A DNA stretch of 64,000 bases from VRUE01 sp963732225 (lineage in GTDB: Bacteria > Actinomycetota > Thermoleophilia > Solirubrobacterales > 70-9). The notes under the pieces were generated by a model. That model worked only from the letters and a program-made list of their open reading frames with translations, did no database searches and had not been told where the DNA came from. Both the position numbers and the translations under genes were made by a program. Location of the stretch: NCBI GenBank assembly GCA_963732225.1, contig CAVSYR010000005.1, positions 1 to 64,000 on the forward strand, given 5' to 3'. Positions 44,149 through 52,214 of the stretch are shown one piece after another (position 1 is the stretch's first letter; each line of letters starts with the position of its first letter).

Positions 44149-44571
44149 ATGAGAGACATCGGGGTGCCGAATGGCCCTGCGGGCGCCGATTTGGTCGAAG
44201 TCATGTTCGCCGCCAATCGGGTCGAGGCCGAGATGGTCCAGGGTTTGCTCGAGAGCGAGGGCGTGCCCAGCCTGCTGCAAGCGACCGGCGTAAACGGTCC
44301 GCAGCTCGGCGTCGGTCTCTCGCCGCGGAGCCCGCAGCGGGTCATGGTTCGAGCCGAACACGCCGATCTCGCTCGGCGCTTGCTGGCCGAGCCCGGGATG
44401 GAAGAGGACTTGGACATAGATGAACTCGCCAATGCCGCGCACCTGGGCGAAGCGAGGGGGAGGGGGCCGCGGAGCTATGGGGTGATCGGGGCCTACGCGA
44501 GGATCTGGTTCTGGTCATTCGCCGTCCTCGCGGTCACCTTCGGGATCTTCATGCTTGCTCGCGTCACCTAG
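44149..44571 (+). CDS. DUF2007-type signal-transducing protein with a C-terminal TM helix
   Basis: 140 residues. Residues 13-85 match the DUF2007 ('putative signal transducing protein') domain: LVEVMFAANRVEAEMVQGLL, ESEGVPSLL, RVMVRAEHADLARRLL. A single C-terminal helix (IWFWSFAVLAVTFGIFMLAR) anchors it. The domain resembles PII/ACT-like small folds; its partner is unknown. Confidence 0.78.
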   Translation: MRDIGVPNGPAGADLVEVMFAANRVEAEMVQGLLESEGVPSLLQATGVNGPQLGVGLSPRSPQRVMVRAEHADLARRLLAEPGMEEDLDIDELANAAHLGEARGRGPRSYGVIGAYARIWFWSFAVLAVTFGIFMLARVT

Positions 44572-44640
44572 GGCTGACCGCCCGAAGGCGGTGGCCTCGA
44601 TTTGGCGATGGACTAAGGTCATCGCAGGCGCAGCGTCGCT

Positions 44641-45150
44641 GTGCCCAAACAATTGAGAGGCGGTCCCTTGGATCCTGTCGGCTATGAGCTTTGTACTCCC
44701 GAAGGCGGCAAGGGCGGTGGTGTTCGCGCAACTCGTGGCTTTGAGGCTGGTGAGACGGTGATGGTCGGATTTCTCGAAGGCGACGTTGCCCACAACGACT
44801 CGCACGCGACTCAGGTCAGTCGCACCCGCTGGGCTCGCCACGGTGGGCTGGGTCCCAAGGTCAATCACTCGTGCAGTCCCAACTGCGGCGTCGAGTTGAA
44901 CGAGACGGGTGCCTGTGACTTCGTTGCCCGACAGTCGATCGCCAGCGGCGAAGAGATCACCTTCGACTACGCGATGCGCAACTACTCGATCGAGCACTTT
45001 CCGGGTGGCTGCCTTTGCGGAGCAGACAACTGCCGCGGCGCGGTGACCGGCTGGAAGGATCTGTCGGCCGAGCGCAAAGCCGATTACGAGGGCGAGGTGG
45101 CCCCCTACTTGCTCGAAATCGATCGCGATCTGGCCGGCTCACTGGTCTGA
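44641..45150 (+). CDS. SET-domain protein (putative lysine methyltransferase)
   Basis: 169 residues from GTG. A compact SET domain: GGVRATRGFEAGETVM, NHSCSPNC (75-82) for SAM binding, GEEITFDY (103-110) with the active-site Tyr, and a post-SET zinc motif CLCGADNCRG (124-133). SET proteins methylate lysines using SAM and are mainly eukaryotic; free-standing bacterial versions occur but are uncommon. No substrate is indicated by the context. Confidence 0.85.
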   Translation: MPKQLRGGPLDPVGYELCTPEGGKGGGVRATRGFEAGETVMVGFLEGDVAHNDSHATQVSRTRWARHGGLGPKVNHSCSPNCGVELNETGACDFVARQSIASGEEITFDYAMRNYSIEHFPGGCLCGADNCRGAVTGWKDLSAERKADYEGEVAPYLLEIDRDLAGSLV

Positions 45151-45164
45151 GAGCACTTGGGTGA

Positions 45165-45494
45165 ATGCCTGACGCCCGCGAGCCAGAGGACTTCGAGTCG
45201 CTGGTTGCGCGGGCGATCGACCGGCTGCCCGACGAATTCCAGGCGGTGCTGGCGAAGGTCGCGGTCATCGTCTCCGACCTTGGCGCCGAAGTGCACGCCT
45301 ACGGTCAGTACTTCGGCGACGGGGTCGCGCACGAACGCTACGAGGACCGGATCGTGATCTACCGCGACACGCTCGAACGCGATTTCGGCCACGATCGCGA
45401 GCTGCTCGCCCGCCAGGTTGAGCGGACCCTGCGCCACGAGCTGGCCCATCACCTCGGTTGGAATGAGGAGGGGGTGGGCGGCCTAGGACTCTGA
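45165..45494 (+). CDS. Zincin-like metallopeptidase family protein (MMP/DUF1025)
   Basis: 109 residues. It shows the short-zincin pattern: FESLVARAIDRLPDEFQAVL at the N-terminus and a C-terminal HELAHHLGWNEEG, the HExxH-type zinc site with a downstream Glu. It is 14 nt after the SET gene and probably on the same transcript. The 3' end overlaps the convergent flippase-like gene by 12 bp. Peptidase activity of the family is predicted rather than proven. Confidence 0.85.
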   Translation: MPDAREPEDFESLVARAIDRLPDEFQAVLAKVAVIVSDLGAEVHAYGQYFGDGVAHERYEDRIVIYRDTLERDFGHDRELLARQVERTLRHELAHHLGWNEEGVGGLGL

Positions 45495-46517
45495 GGTGGC
45501 AGACCGCCGTTTCCTCAGTTCGCGGCTGCGCTCCTTTGCCTCGCCGTAGGAGGACTCGACCAGCTCCTTGCCTCCCGACCAGCCGAAGACCCAGGAGACG
45601 AGGATGATCGCGAAGATCACGTCCCAGGCGGAGATGATCAGCTGCTGGCCGATCGAGTAGGCAGTCGCGGTCTTGGCCGAGGTCTCGCCCGAGAGCGCGG
45701 CCGAGTTCATCGCCTGGGTGACGCCGACCCCGCCGGGGGTGGCGGAGACGCTGTTGGAGACCGAGTTCGAGGCGGTGACGGTGGCGACGTTCTCGAAGGT
45801 GACCGGGATCGAGTAGGCGCCGAGGAAGACGGCGACGATCGCGAGGCGGGCGGCGTAGCTGCCCAGCACCGGCAGGAAGAGGCGGGTGGCAGCACGGCGC
45901 GGCGAGCGCAGGATCGCGCCACCGCTGATCAGCTGCCGTCGCAGTTTCGCCAAGCGCTCCCAGAAGATGCGGGCGAGCAGGATGAGGAGCACGATCGCGC
46001 CGACGAGGAGCAGGACCACCAGCCCGGTGTGATCGGCGAGGAAGCCGAGCTTGATCGAGAACGAGCCGCTGACGGTGAGGAAGAGGTAGAGGTAAAGGGC
46101 GACGTTGAAGACCGAGAAGGGGATCTTCTCGACGATCAGGCCGGAGACGACGAGCGGGAAGGTGGCGCCGGCGATCAGGGTGGTGAACATCACCAGCATC
46201 ACGAAGGTGCCGAGGTTGGCCGGCAGGAATCCGTTGAGCGCGACCGCCACCGCGTAGCAGGCGAGGATCAGCCGGAACGGCATCACGGCATTGGGCAGGG
46301 CCGCGCGCAGGATGCCGTACCAGGCGAGCGCGGCGAGACTCGTCTGGGCGCTCTCCAGCGTCACTCCGGAGACGATCGCCCAGGGCGGCACGTCACCGAC
46401 CTTGTCGAGGAGGTCGCTGATCCAATCGAAGGCCGGTACGCCCAGCAGCTCGAGCAGGCCGAGTAGGAGCGCGACCGCGCCCAGCCAGAGTGCGATGCGC
46501 GCGAGCCGGCGTCTCAC
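45483..46517 (-). CDS. Flippase-like membrane protein (LPG-synthase TM domain family)
   Basis: 344 residues with about eight helices and the family's typical elements (LGTFVMLVMFTTLIAG, GGVGVTQAMNSAALSG). It resembles the transmembrane domain of lysylphosphatidylglycerol synthases and AglD-type proteins that handle lipid-linked substrates. GTG 46517 is chosen because a TAGGGT hexamer lies 7 nt upstream; TTG 46535 and GTG 46526 are alternatives. The C-terminus is basic. Confidence 0.82.
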   Translation of the reverse strand: MRRRLARIALWLGAVALLLGLLELLGVPAFDWISDLLDKVGDVPPWAIVSGVTLESAQTSLAALAWYGILRAALPNAVMPFRLILACYAVAVALNGFLPANLGTFVMLVMFTTLIAGATFPLVVSGLIVEKIPFSVFNVALYLYLFLTVSGSFSIKLGFLADHTGLVVLLLVGAIVLLILLARIFWERLAKLRRQLISGGAILRSPRRAATRLFLPVLGSYAARLAIVAVFLGAYSIPVTFENVATVTASNSVSNSVSATPGGVGVTQAMNSAALSGETSAKTATAYSIGQQLIISAWDVIFAIILVSWVFGWSGGKELVESSYGEAKERSRELRKRRSATSES

Positions 46518-46524
46518 CGGCGGC

Positions 46525-46530
46525 ACCCTA
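46525..46530 (-). promoter_or_regulatory. -10 hexamer of the flippase-like gene, leaderless type
   Basis: TAGGGT on the minus strand, 7 nt before GTG 46517. Confidence 0.4.
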
Positions 46531-46607
46531 GTCAACGGCGCTGACTACGCCCGCGCCGCCGGCGGTGCGAAGATCGCCGTCATTGACTGCAACTGAGAGG
46601 AGCTGAT

Positions 46608-46985
46608 GTGTCAGGAGAGAGCTTGAATCGGAAGGGCGCACGGATCGCGCGCCTGCTGCCGCTGGCGCTGGCGATCGGGGTCGTCGCGTTCGTCGTCGCT
46701 GGTTGTGGGAGCAGCGACAAGACCGACAGCATTTCCTCCGAAGCCCAGAATCGGATTGAAAAGGGCTCGGAAGAAGCCCAGAAGGGCATCGAAAAGGCCA
46801 AAGAAGAAGTGAAGAAGGGCTTCGACGAAGCTGAAGAAGCGGCGAAGAAGGGCGTTGAAAACGGCAAGGGTCAGACCAGCAAGACGATCGAAAACGCCAA
46901 GAAGGAAGCCGAAGAAGGCATCGAAAAGGGCAAGGAAGAAGCCGAAACGGCGATCAAGGAAGCCGAAAAGAACGTCGGCAACTGA
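46608..46985 (+). CDS. Lipoprotein built of 11-residue helical repeats
   Basis: 125 residues from GTG with GAGAGGA upstream. Lipoprotein signal with VAGCGSS. From about residue 50 the mature part is a regular 11-residue repeat: IEKGSEEAQKG, IEKAKEEVKKG, FDEAEEAAKKG, VENGKGQTSKT, IENAKKEAEEG, IEKGKEEAETA and a final partial unit. Such hendecads form extended amphipathic helices (apolipoprotein- or LEA-like) that lie on membranes or form right-handed coiled coils. Nearly all Glu are GAA. Function unknown; a stress or envelope-stabilising role is possible. Confidence 0.82.
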   Translation: MSGESLNRKGARIARLLPLALAIGVVAFVVAGCGSSDKTDSISSEAQNRIEKGSEEAQKGIEKAKEEVKKGFDEAEEAAKKGVENGKGQTSKTIENAKKEAEEGIEKGKEEAETAIKEAEKNVGN

Positions 46986-46987
46986 TC

Positions 46988-47007
46988 GTCGCGGAGCGCC
47001 GGGCGAC
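46988..47007. terminator. Small hairpin between convergent genes
   Basis: GTCGC (46988-46992) pairs with GCGAC (47003-47007), two bases after the lipoprotein stop and adjoining the stop of the gene on the other strand. Confidence 0.4.
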
Positions 47008-47781
47008 TTAGCGGACCTTGCAGTCGCCCGGCAGCCTGCTGGTCAGTTTCTGGTCATCGGCGAAGGTGAAAGTCGCTCTGGCCAGTTCGTAGGGAACGAT
47101 GTTGAATCCAGCCGGCGCCGCACAGCTGGCGCTGATGAAACTGTGCCGGCTGCCGCGGTAGCGGTACTTGCGGCCGATCGTCAGGTCGATGTCGGTGACG
47201 TAGCCCTTGTCCGAGGCGAGCCGGGGTATGCGGGTCGAGAAGACCGTGCCGAACTTGCCTTTTGCGCTGCGAGTGATCTTGAAGGGAAGGACAAAGGCGG
47301 CGCGCACTGGGCTCGAGCCGTAGAGGTGAAGCAGGAGGCCCGGGTGCCCTTTGGTCGAGCTGTTGAAGATCAGCACCGTGCCGCGGGCCGGGAAGACGGG
47401 TGATCCGCTGAAGTCCACATTGGCGGCAAAGTGGCCGCGGCCGACCAGGGCGCTGCGGCAGACCGCGAGCGCGGCTTCGGTGCTTGTCTGCTGCAAGATC
47501 GGAGCCCCGCAGCTGGGGAGTCCGGCGACCGAGACGATCCCGGCCCGGTTCATCGCGATCGAGATCTCACGCAGTTGTGGCGGAGTGCTGCCGTCGGTGG
47601 TGCGAATCGCCCCGGCCAGGTGCACGGTCACCGGTGCGTTGCGTTCGCGCGGCAGGGCATGGGGGAGGAGCTTTGCTTCAAAGGCGACGCGCAGCGTCCC
47701 CTGTTGGACGAACTGGCGCGCCGCGGCGACGCCTGCGGGCAGGCAGACGAGGAGAACGGCGGCGATGGCGAGGCGTCGCAT
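47008..47781 (-). CDS. Secreted protein of unknown function
   Basis: 257 residues from ATG 47781 (TTG 47787 is two codons upstream). Signal peptide MRRLAIAAVLLVCLPAGVAA, then a mainly beta-rich mature protein with four Cys, of a type common in this lineage. TACACT on the minus strand, 10 nt upstream, may be its -10 element. It is convergent with the repeat lipoprotein. No enzymatic motif. Confidence 0.75.
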   Translation of the reverse strand: MRRLAIAAVLLVCLPAGVAAARQFVQQGTLRVAFEAKLLPHALPRERNAPVTVHLAGAIRTTDGSTPPQLREISIAMNRAGIVSVAGLPSCGAPILQQTSTEAALAVCRSALVGRGHFAANVDFSGSPVFPARGTVLIFNSSTKGHPGLLLHLYGSSPVRAAFVLPFKITRSAKGKFGTVFSTRIPRLASDKGYVTDIDLTIGRKYRYRGSRHSFISASCAAPAGFNIVPYELARATFTFADDQKLTSRLPGDCKVR

Positions 47782-47847
47782 GGTCAAGTCCAGTGTAGGA
47801 AGCTGAGAGTTGCGTCCGGGTTAAAGGCCTGGGCGGGGGTGGCGGGC

Positions 47848-47853
47848 TAGGGT
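47848..47853 (+). promoter_or_regulatory. -10 hexamer of the kinase gene, leaderless type
   Basis: TAGGGT, 6 nt before ATG 47860. Confidence 0.45.
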
Positions 47854-47859
47854 TCGCGA

Positions 47860-49404
47860 ATGGTTGAGCCGGCTCGCGGAATCGAGCTCTCCGACGGCGA
47901 CGAGTTCGCCGGCTACCGGGTCGAGCGCCGCCTCGGCCGCGGCGGCATGGGGATCCTCTACCTGGCGGTCGAGCCGGGTTTGGAGCGGCGGGTGGCGCTG
48001 AAGCTGATCGCGCCCGAGGCCGCCAGCGACGAGGTCTTCGCCCGTCGCTTTGCCGAGGAGTCGAGGATCGCCGCCTCGATCGAGCACCCAAACGTGGTGC
48101 CGATCTACGCCGCCGGCGAAGAGGCCGGCGTGCCCTACATCGCGATGCGCTACGTCGCCGGTGCCGACCTCGCTCGCCGCCTCGTCCGCGAGGGACGCCT
48201 CTCGCCACAGGTCGCCGTCGACCTGATCGCCCAGATCGGCAACGGGCTGGACGCGATCCACACCGCCGGGCTGATCCATCGCGACGTCAAGCCTGCCAAC
48301 GTCCTGCTCAGCGGCGACGATGGCGGCGACCACGCTTACATCACCGACTTCGGCGTCGCCCGCAACGTCGCCACCGAGTCGGGCCTGACCCAGACCGGTC
48401 GCTTTGTCGGCACTCTCGATTACGTCGCGCCCGAGCAGATCTCCGGCGGCGCGATCGACGCCCGCGTCGACGTCTACGCGCTCGGTTGCCTGCTCTTCAA
48501 GCTGCTCACCGGCGAGGTGCCATTCCCCAAGGACGGCGACGCTGCGCGCCTCTTCGCCCACCTCAACGATCCCCCGCCGGCCCCCTCGCTCTACGTGCCC
48601 GAGGTCTCGATGGCGCTCGACGACGTCGTGATCAGGGCGATGTCGAAGAGCCCCGATGACCGCTATCCCTCGGCGGGGGACCTGGGTAGGGCCGCGCAGG
48701 CAGCGTTGCGGGGCGAGCGCCCGCCGGCCCCGGAGCGCACCGTCGCCACCGGTGCGGCGGCAACGCAAACTGCCGAGACGATCTCCACGCCAGTGGAGGA
48801 GACGCGGGTCTCGAGGCAGGTCGCCACCGAGCCCAACGGCGCCGGAGGCACTAACCGCCGCTGGGCCTTGATCGGCGGCATCGCCGCGCTCCTGGTGGCC
48901 GTGGTCGTAGTGGTGGTCCTGGTCAGCGGCGGTGGGGGATCGGGCTCCGACACGACGGGAACCACGGCCTCGGAAGCGACCAACTCGGCCAAGCAGGCAC
49001 CGAAGGCGAAACCCAAGCCCCAAGCGCTGACCGAGTCCGAGCTGATCAATCGGGCCGACGCGATTTGCGAAGCGAGTCAGAACAGCTACAAGAGCGTCTT
49101 CTCCGCGGAACTTGAAGAAAGCCCCGATGTCGCCTACGCGACCACCCTGGCGGGCATCTCGCAACGCGCGGTGCTCCGCTTCCGCAAGCTCGTTCCCCCG
49201 CCTAGCCTCGAAGCCGCGTTCGAGGGCTACGTCAAGACCCAGGAACGGGTCATGCTCAATGATCGGCAAGCGCTGACGGCAGCCGAAGCGGGCGATGCCG
49301 GCGCCTATCTTGCAGCTCGCGAACGTCGGGACGCCGAAGCCGGAAAGCGCTACGACTTGGCGCGCGAAATCGGCCTTCATGCCTGCAGCCCCAACCGCAG
49401 CTGA
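47860..49404 (+). CDS. Membrane Ser/Thr protein kinase (PknB type)
   Basis: 514 residues. N-terminal Hanks kinase: GRGGMGILYLAVE (P-loop), VALKLI (Lys), HRDVKPANVLLS (catalytic loop), ITDFGVARN (DFG) and DYVAPEQ (APE-like). A Pro/Thr-rich juxtamembrane linker and one transmembrane helix follow (WALIGGIAALLVAVVVVVVL, about residue 330). The C-terminus is an extracytoplasmic domain of about 150 residues with two Cys (DAICEASQ, HACSPNRS), not PASTA repeats. Codon choice for Glu changes at the membrane: GAG in the kinase, mostly GAA outside. The sensed signal is unknown. Confidence 0.92.
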   Translation: MVEPARGIELSDGDEFAGYRVERRLGRGGMGILYLAVEPGLERRVALKLIAPEAASDEVFARRFAEESRIAASIEHPNVVPIYAAGEEAGVPYIAMRYVAGADLARRLVREGRLSPQVAVDLIAQIGNGLDAIHTAGLIHRDVKPANVLLSGDDGGDHAYITDFGVARNVATESGLTQTGRFVGTLDYVAPEQISGGAIDARVDVYALGCLLFKLLTGEVPFPKDGDAARLFAHLNDPPPAPSLYVPEVSMALDDVVIRAMSKSPDDRYPSAGDLGRAAQAALRGERPPAPERTVATGAAATQTAETISTPVEETRVSRQVATEPNGAGGTNRRWALIGGIAALLVAVVVVVVLVSGGGGSGSDTTGTTASEATNSAKQAPKAKPKPQALTESELINRADAICEASQNSYKSVFSAELEESPDVAYATTLAGISQRAVLRFRKLVPPPSLEAAFEGYVKTQERVMLNDRQALTAAEAGDAGAYLAARERRDAEAGKRYDLAREIGLHACSPNRS

Positions 49405-49418
49405 GCGAGGAGCGCTGG

Positions 49419-49880
49419 ATGAAAACCCACACCACCTACATGACCTTCAACACCACGCAGCGGCGTGAGCTGATTCGCATCACCGAAGAGGTGCAGGCGG
49501 CGGTTGACGAGGCCGGGATCGAGGAGGGGATGGTGCTGGTCTCGGCGATGCACATCACCGCGGGTGTCTGGGTCAATGACGACGAGCCTGGCCTGCACGA
49601 GGACGTGCTCGAATGGCTCGACAAGGTGGCGCCGCCGAGCTGGAAACCGGCCTCGAACGAAGTTGCCGCGGAGTTGTCTCCCGACGAGGGCGACTACCGC
49701 CACCACCGTGGCGGTGAGGACAACGGCGACGCCCACCTGAAGAACCTGCTCGTCCACCACCAGGCGATCGTGCCGGTCACTGCGGGGCGCCTCGACCTCG
49801 GTCCCTGGCAGCAGGTCTTCTACTGCGAGTTCGACGGCGGTCGCCCCAAGCGCTTGGTAATCAAGGCGATGGGTGCGTAA
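49419..49880 (+). CDS. YjbQ/UPF0047-family protein
   Basis: 153 residues. It matches YjbQ (secondary thiamine-phosphate synthase family): LVSAMHITAGVWVNDDEPGL, HHRGGEDNGDAHLKNLLVHH, GPWQQVFYCEFDGGRPKRLV. The clustered His and Glu near the middle form the putative metal-dependent site. E. coli YjbQ complements thiE loss weakly, so the physiological role is uncertain. Shine-Dalgarno GAGGAGCG lies before the ATG. Confidence 0.9.
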   Translation: MKTHTTYMTFNTTQRRELIRITEEVQAAVDEAGIEEGMVLVSAMHITAGVWVNDDEPGLHEDVLEWLDKVAPPSWKPASNEVAAELSPDEGDYRHHRGGEDNGDAHLKNLLVHHQAIVPVTAGRLDLGPWQQVFYCEFDGGRPKRLVIKAMGA

Positions 49881-49885
49881 GAGTT

Positions 49886-49899
49886 TTCTTACGTAAGAA
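49886..49899. promoter_or_regulatory. Perfect 14-bp palindrome upstream of the ArsR gene
   Basis: TTCTTACGTAAGAA, 18 bp before GTG 49918. A typical size and place for autoregulation by an ArsR dimer. Confidence 0.6.
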
Positions 49900-49917
49900 T
49901 CTGCTTAAATAACTCCG

Positions 49918-50313
49918 GTGAAGAGCGGAGCGACCGACGAGATGGACTTGGTGGCACGGGCCTTGGCCGCGCCCCGCCGGCGCGAGATCCTCACCCTGGT
50001 CCGCGACGATGAGCTCAGCGCCGGGGAGATCGCCTCGCACTTCGACGTGTCCCGGCCGGCGGTCTCCCAGCATCTGGCGGCCCTGCGTGAGGCCGGCCTG
50101 CTCAGCGAGCGGCGCGATGGAACGCGCCGCCTCTACCGCGCCCAGCCCGAGGCCCTGGCCGGGTTGCGCGACTTCTTGAACGAGTTCTGGACCGATCGTC
50201 TCGAGCGGCTGAGGCTCGCCGCCGAGCTGGAGCAGCAGAGGAGGGACAAGCGTGGCAAGCCCAAAGACGGACACCGCGGCAGAGGTCGAGATTCGAATCG
50301 CGGCAAGTCCTGA
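49918..50313 (+). CDS. ArsR-family transcriptional regulator
   Basis: 131 residues from GTG. Winged HTH: LAAPRRREILTLVRDDELSA, GEIASHFDVSRPAVSQHLAA then LREAGLLSERRDGTRRLYR. No metal-binding Cys motif is present, so it belongs to the non-metal branch that accompanies AHSA1/SRPBCC proteins. The C-terminus is basic. The next gene overlaps it by 62 bp. The TTCTTACGTAAGAA palindrome upstream is its likely operator. Confidence 0.9.
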   Translation: MKSGATDEMDLVARALAAPRRREILTLVRDDELSAGEIASHFDVSRPAVSQHLAALREAGLLSERRDGTRRLYRAQPEALAGLRDFLNEFWTDRLERLRLAAELEQQRRDKRGKPKDGHRGRGRDSNRGKS

Positions 50314-50728
50314 GACCGTTTTCGATTTTTTCACCGACCCCGACAAGATGATTCAGTGGATGGGTCGCTCGGCCGAGCTGGACCCAAGGGCCGGCGGCAC
50401 GCTGCGCTGCGACATCAACGGGCGCGATATCGCCCGCGGCGAGTACGTCGCGGTTGAACGACCCGACCGGATTGTCTTCACCTGGGGCTGGGAGGGCGAG
50501 GAGCCGACCGTTGCCCCCGGCGGCAGCACGGTCGAAGTTCTGCTTGTCCGTGATGGGGAGGGAACGCAGCTCCGCCTGATCCACAGCGACCTGCCTAGTG
50601 CCGAGTCCGCCGAGCGCCACGGCCACGGCTGGCGCCATTACGCCGAGCGGCTCACCGTCGTTGCAACCGGTGCCGACCCCGGTGCCGACCCCTGGCAGGA
50701 CGCCGATGCGGTCGACGTCGGCGACTGA
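50252..50728 (+). CDS. SRPBCC (AHSA1-type) protein
   Basis: 158 residues from GTG. Bet v1-like ligand-binding fold: VEIRIAASPETVFDFFTDPD, KMIQWMGRSAELDPRAGGTL, VERPDRIVFTWGWEG, GTQLRLIHSDLPSAESAERH, then GHGWRHYAERL. Genes of this type commonly overlap an ArsR gene, as here. It is thought to bind a hydrophobic ligand. Confidence 0.9.
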   Translation: MASPKTDTAAEVEIRIAASPETVFDFFTDPDKMIQWMGRSAELDPRAGGTLRCDINGRDIARGEYVAVERPDRIVFTWGWEGEEPTVAPGGSTVEVLLVRDGEGTQLRLIHSDLPSAESAERHGHGWRHYAERLTVVATGADPGADPWQDADAVDVGD

Positions 50729-50763
50729 GACTTTGAAAAGCGACACCGAGGAGGCAGTGACAG

Positions 50764-51120
50764 ATGGGTAATCCAACGATGTGGTTCGAAGTTGCCGGCA
50801 AGGACCAGCAGGCGCTGAAGGGCTTCTACTCGCAGCTGTTCGACTGGCAGATCACCGATATGGAGGCGATGCCGTCCTACTCGATGATCGATGCCGGTGG
50901 CGAGGAGGGAATCCCGGGCGGGATCGGCGCGGCGCCGAATGGTGACGCCGGTCATGTCACCTTCTACGTCCGGGTCGATGACATCGAGGCCTCGCTGGCG
51001 AAGGCCGAGTCGCTGGGCGGCACAAAGGTGATGGGGCCGATGGACATTCCCAGCGGCCAGATCGCGCTCTTCACCGATCCAGAGGGGCACGCGATCGGGC
51101 TGATGACGCAGACCGGCTAA
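50764..51120 (+). CDS. VOC (glyoxalase/bleomycin-resistance) family protein
   Basis: 118 residues with Shine-Dalgarno GGAGG upstream. Two beta-alpha-beta-beta-beta halves: MWFEVAGKDQQALKGFYSQL then FDWQI, and HVTFYVRVDDIEASLAKAES then GQIALFTDPEGHAIGLM. Metal ligands are hard to place, and the substrate is unknown. It is probably transcribed with the ArsR/AHSA1 pair, 35 bp upstream. Confidence 0.88.
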   Translation: MGNPTMWFEVAGKDQQALKGFYSQLFDWQITDMEAMPSYSMIDAGGEEGIPGGIGAAPNGDAGHVTFYVRVDDIEASLAKAESLGGTKVMGPMDIPSGQIALFTDPEGHAIGLMTQTG

Positions 51121-51131
51121 GCGGGTCGCGA

Positions 51132-51875
51132 CTAGGAGGGTGGCGCCGAGCGCAGCTTGACGCCACCACCCTTTTCGCGAATCAGGTCGACGGTGAGCAG
51201 TACCGCCGCCACCGCGTAGAACGGGGTGAAGGCGATGTTCGAGAGCACGTCGGCGAGCCACTCGCAGATGAATTCGCTGCCGACGATCCCGTGGGTGGCC
51301 TCGGTGGCGAGGTTGGTCAGGGCATCGCCGGCGATCTCGATCGGGATCAAGACGAGGGCGACGATCCAGAATTTGTGCCGCACCAGTTCGACGCTGCGCC
51401 GGAAGGCGGCGCGGATGCCCCGGTGCTCGATCTCGACCACCGGAGCGGTCAGCCCGAGCCAGACGAAGACGAGGACGCCGGGGAAGAAGAAGAGGATGAG
51501 CCCGATGGCGACGCCGAAGCCGTAGAGCAGGTCGATCGCAATCAGCGGGCCGTACTTGACCATCCCGGCGATTTCGCGCAGGGACGGCGCTTGCCCGTCG
51601 TGGGGGTGGGTGAGCAGGATCGATACCGCGCCGGTGTAGAAGACCTCGCCGACCAGGCCGGTGGCGGCGAGCGCCAGCACAGCGCCGGCGATCGCGAGCA
51701 GGTGCAGCCCGCCGCCCAGGTCGAACGAGCCGATGTGGGCTTCGAGCGTCAGCGCGTGGATCGCGCCCAGCGGCACGAAGACGACGACGGCGAGCAGCAA
51801 CAGCGAGGGCGCCCAGCGCCAGTAGGTGCGCCCGATGCGGGCGTAGATCGAGAGCAGGGAGCGAGAGCGGCGCAC
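51132..51875 (-). CDS. Polytopic membrane protein
   Basis: 247 residues from GTG with about six hydrophobic helices (LLLLAVVVFVPLGAIHALT, LIAIDLLYGFGVAIGLILFF). The motif VEIEHRGIRAAFRRSVELVR then HKFW resembles the membrane domain found in some glycerophosphodiester phosphodiesterases and related DUF proteins. It is the last of three minus-strand genes, each separated by 3 bp. Function unknown. Confidence 0.78.
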   Translation of the reverse strand: MRRSRSLLSIYARIGRTYWRWAPSLLLLAVVVFVPLGAIHALTLEAHIGSFDLGGGLHLLAIAGAVLALAATGLVGEVFYTGAVSILLTHPHDGQAPSLREIAGMVKYGPLIAIDLLYGFGVAIGLILFFFPGVLVFVWLGLTAPVVEIEHRGIRAAFRRSVELVRHKFWIVALVLIPIEIAGDALTNLATEATHGIVGSEFICEWLADVLSNIAFTPFYAVAAVLLTVDLIREKGGGVKLRSAPPS

Positions 51876-51878
51876 GCG

Positions 51879-52211
51879 TCAGCGATGGCGCCGGCGGCCG
51901 GAGGGGTACTTGCCGCGCCGCTCGAGCTTCGCCTGCGCCGACTCGGAGGTCGGCACTCGCCGCACGTCACTGAGCTCGCCGATCAGCAGTTCTTCGGCGC
52001 AGCGGCGGTGCCAGTGATGGTGTTCGGTGCCCCCGAGGCGGAAGACGTACTGGACGACGACGTGCTCGCTGCCGATCTCGATCTCACCGTGACAGGCGGG
52101 ACAGCGGTAGAGCTTGCGCGAGATGCCGCGGATCAGCCAGGCCTCATCGCCCTCTTCGGTGATGCCGCGCAGGCTCCAGCGTTTGTCTGGCAACCCCGAG
52201 AGGTCGGCCAC
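51879..52211 (-). CDS. Small zinc-binding protein
   Basis: 110 residues from GTG. A single Cys/His cluster, YRCPACHGEIEIGSEHVV then HHHWHRRCAEELL, looks like a treble-clef or HNH-remnant zinc site. It has a basic C-terminal tail (RRGKYPSGRRRHR). Homologues of this kind are widespread in Actinobacteria without a known role. Tightly spaced with its neighbours on both sides. Confidence 0.72.
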   Translation of the reverse strand: MADLSGLPDKRWSLRGITEEGDEAWLIRGISRKLYRCPACHGEIEIGSEHVVVQYVFRLGGTEHHHWHRRCAEELLIGELSDVRRVPTSESAQAKLERRGKYPSGRRRHR

Positions 52212-52214
52212 GGC

